DNA from: CAZHZT01 sp964537285
GTDB lineage: Bacteria; Bacteroidota; Bacteroidia; Chitinophagales; Saprospiraceae
Reading direction: 5' to 3'
Assembly: GCA_964537285.1 (NCBI GenBank)
Contig: CAZHZT010000205.1
Location: 1 to 5,607 of the forward strand
DNA: 5,607 nucleotides
Below are positions 5,555-5,607 of the stretch, one piece after another (within the stretch, counting starts at the first letter, position 1; every line of letters starts with the position of its first letter). A program made the position numbers and the translations under genes. The notes beneath the pieces were generated by a model. The model made no database searches and had not been told where the DNA came from. It worked only from the letters and a program-made list of their open reading frames with translations.

Positions 5555-5607
5555 GTCGAGTCAACCCGGGGAACCTCCCCCCGAGTTGCTCACAGATCCG
5601 GACGTGA
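5555..5607 (-). other. 3' end of a group II intron (end of domain V, domain VI), running off the window
   Basis: Read on the minus strand, 5607-5594 looks like the 3' strand of domain V (ACGTCCGGATCT, compare the common ACGTACGGTTC). After a short linker, domain VI forms a 10-bp stem: CAACTCGGGG (5588-5579) with CCCCGGGTTG (5571-5562), with one G-U pair. An unpaired A at 5561 follows, seven nucleotides from the end CTCGAC at 5560-5555. This fits the branch-point A and the AY 3' terminus of bacterial group II introns. The exon after C5555 continues the RT frame. The 5' half of domain V, the catalytic core and any maturase are outside the window, so activity and class cannot be judged. Confidence 0.82.

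Noticed and set aside
5187..5564. RT fragment as a complete 125-residue protein starting at TTG 5564
   Set aside because: The first codons are the end of intron domain VI; the conserved RT sequence starts right after the predicted 3' splice site and lacks the whole finger and palm part.

Overview
The window looks like a Bacteroidota chromosome, most likely a Saprospiraceae-type multicellular or gliding lineage. The lineage is inferred from a TAnnTTTG-type -7 promoter box, the absence of obvious Shine-Dalgarno sequences, moderate to low GC, and the families present. No taxonomic search was possible.

The right half (3037-5607, minus strand) holds the main system, a diversity-generating retroelement (DGR). 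In the direction of transcription it runs as follows: the 3' end of a group II intron (5555-5607); the last exon of a DGR reverse transcriptase (5187-5554); the template repeat TR (5073-5189), which starts on the RT stop codon; a 224-nt spacer with a dyad and a promoter-like box; and the target gene (3037-4848). The target encodes an exported protein with a trypsin-like protease domain, two helical repeats and a C-terminal FGE-sulfatase/C-type-lectin-fold domain. The last 117 nt of homology in that gene are the variable repeat VR (3047-3163). TR and VR align without gaps. There are 22 mismatches at TR adenines (of 38) and one at a non-adenine, which is the hallmark of adenine-specific mutagenic retrohoming. 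The intron ends just where the YxDD catalytic box of the RT should be, so the RT appears to be split at its active site and to need splicing.

The middle (2031-2928, plus strand) is a two-gene unit: a small exported mono-haem c-type cytochrome and a four-helix DUF1772-type membrane protein. It converges on the DGR target gene, with two dyads between the ends.

The left third (1-2030) is accessory and repeat-rich. It contains one unrecognised helical protein made of two 106-residue-period copies (915-1547, minus), a large imperfect foldback (173-616), a nested foldback around a perfect 30-bp hairpin (678-842), and several copies of a roughly 55-bp repeat. Two of these copies are inverted and bracket the 210-aa gene. 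No RNA genes or CRISPR arrays were seen.
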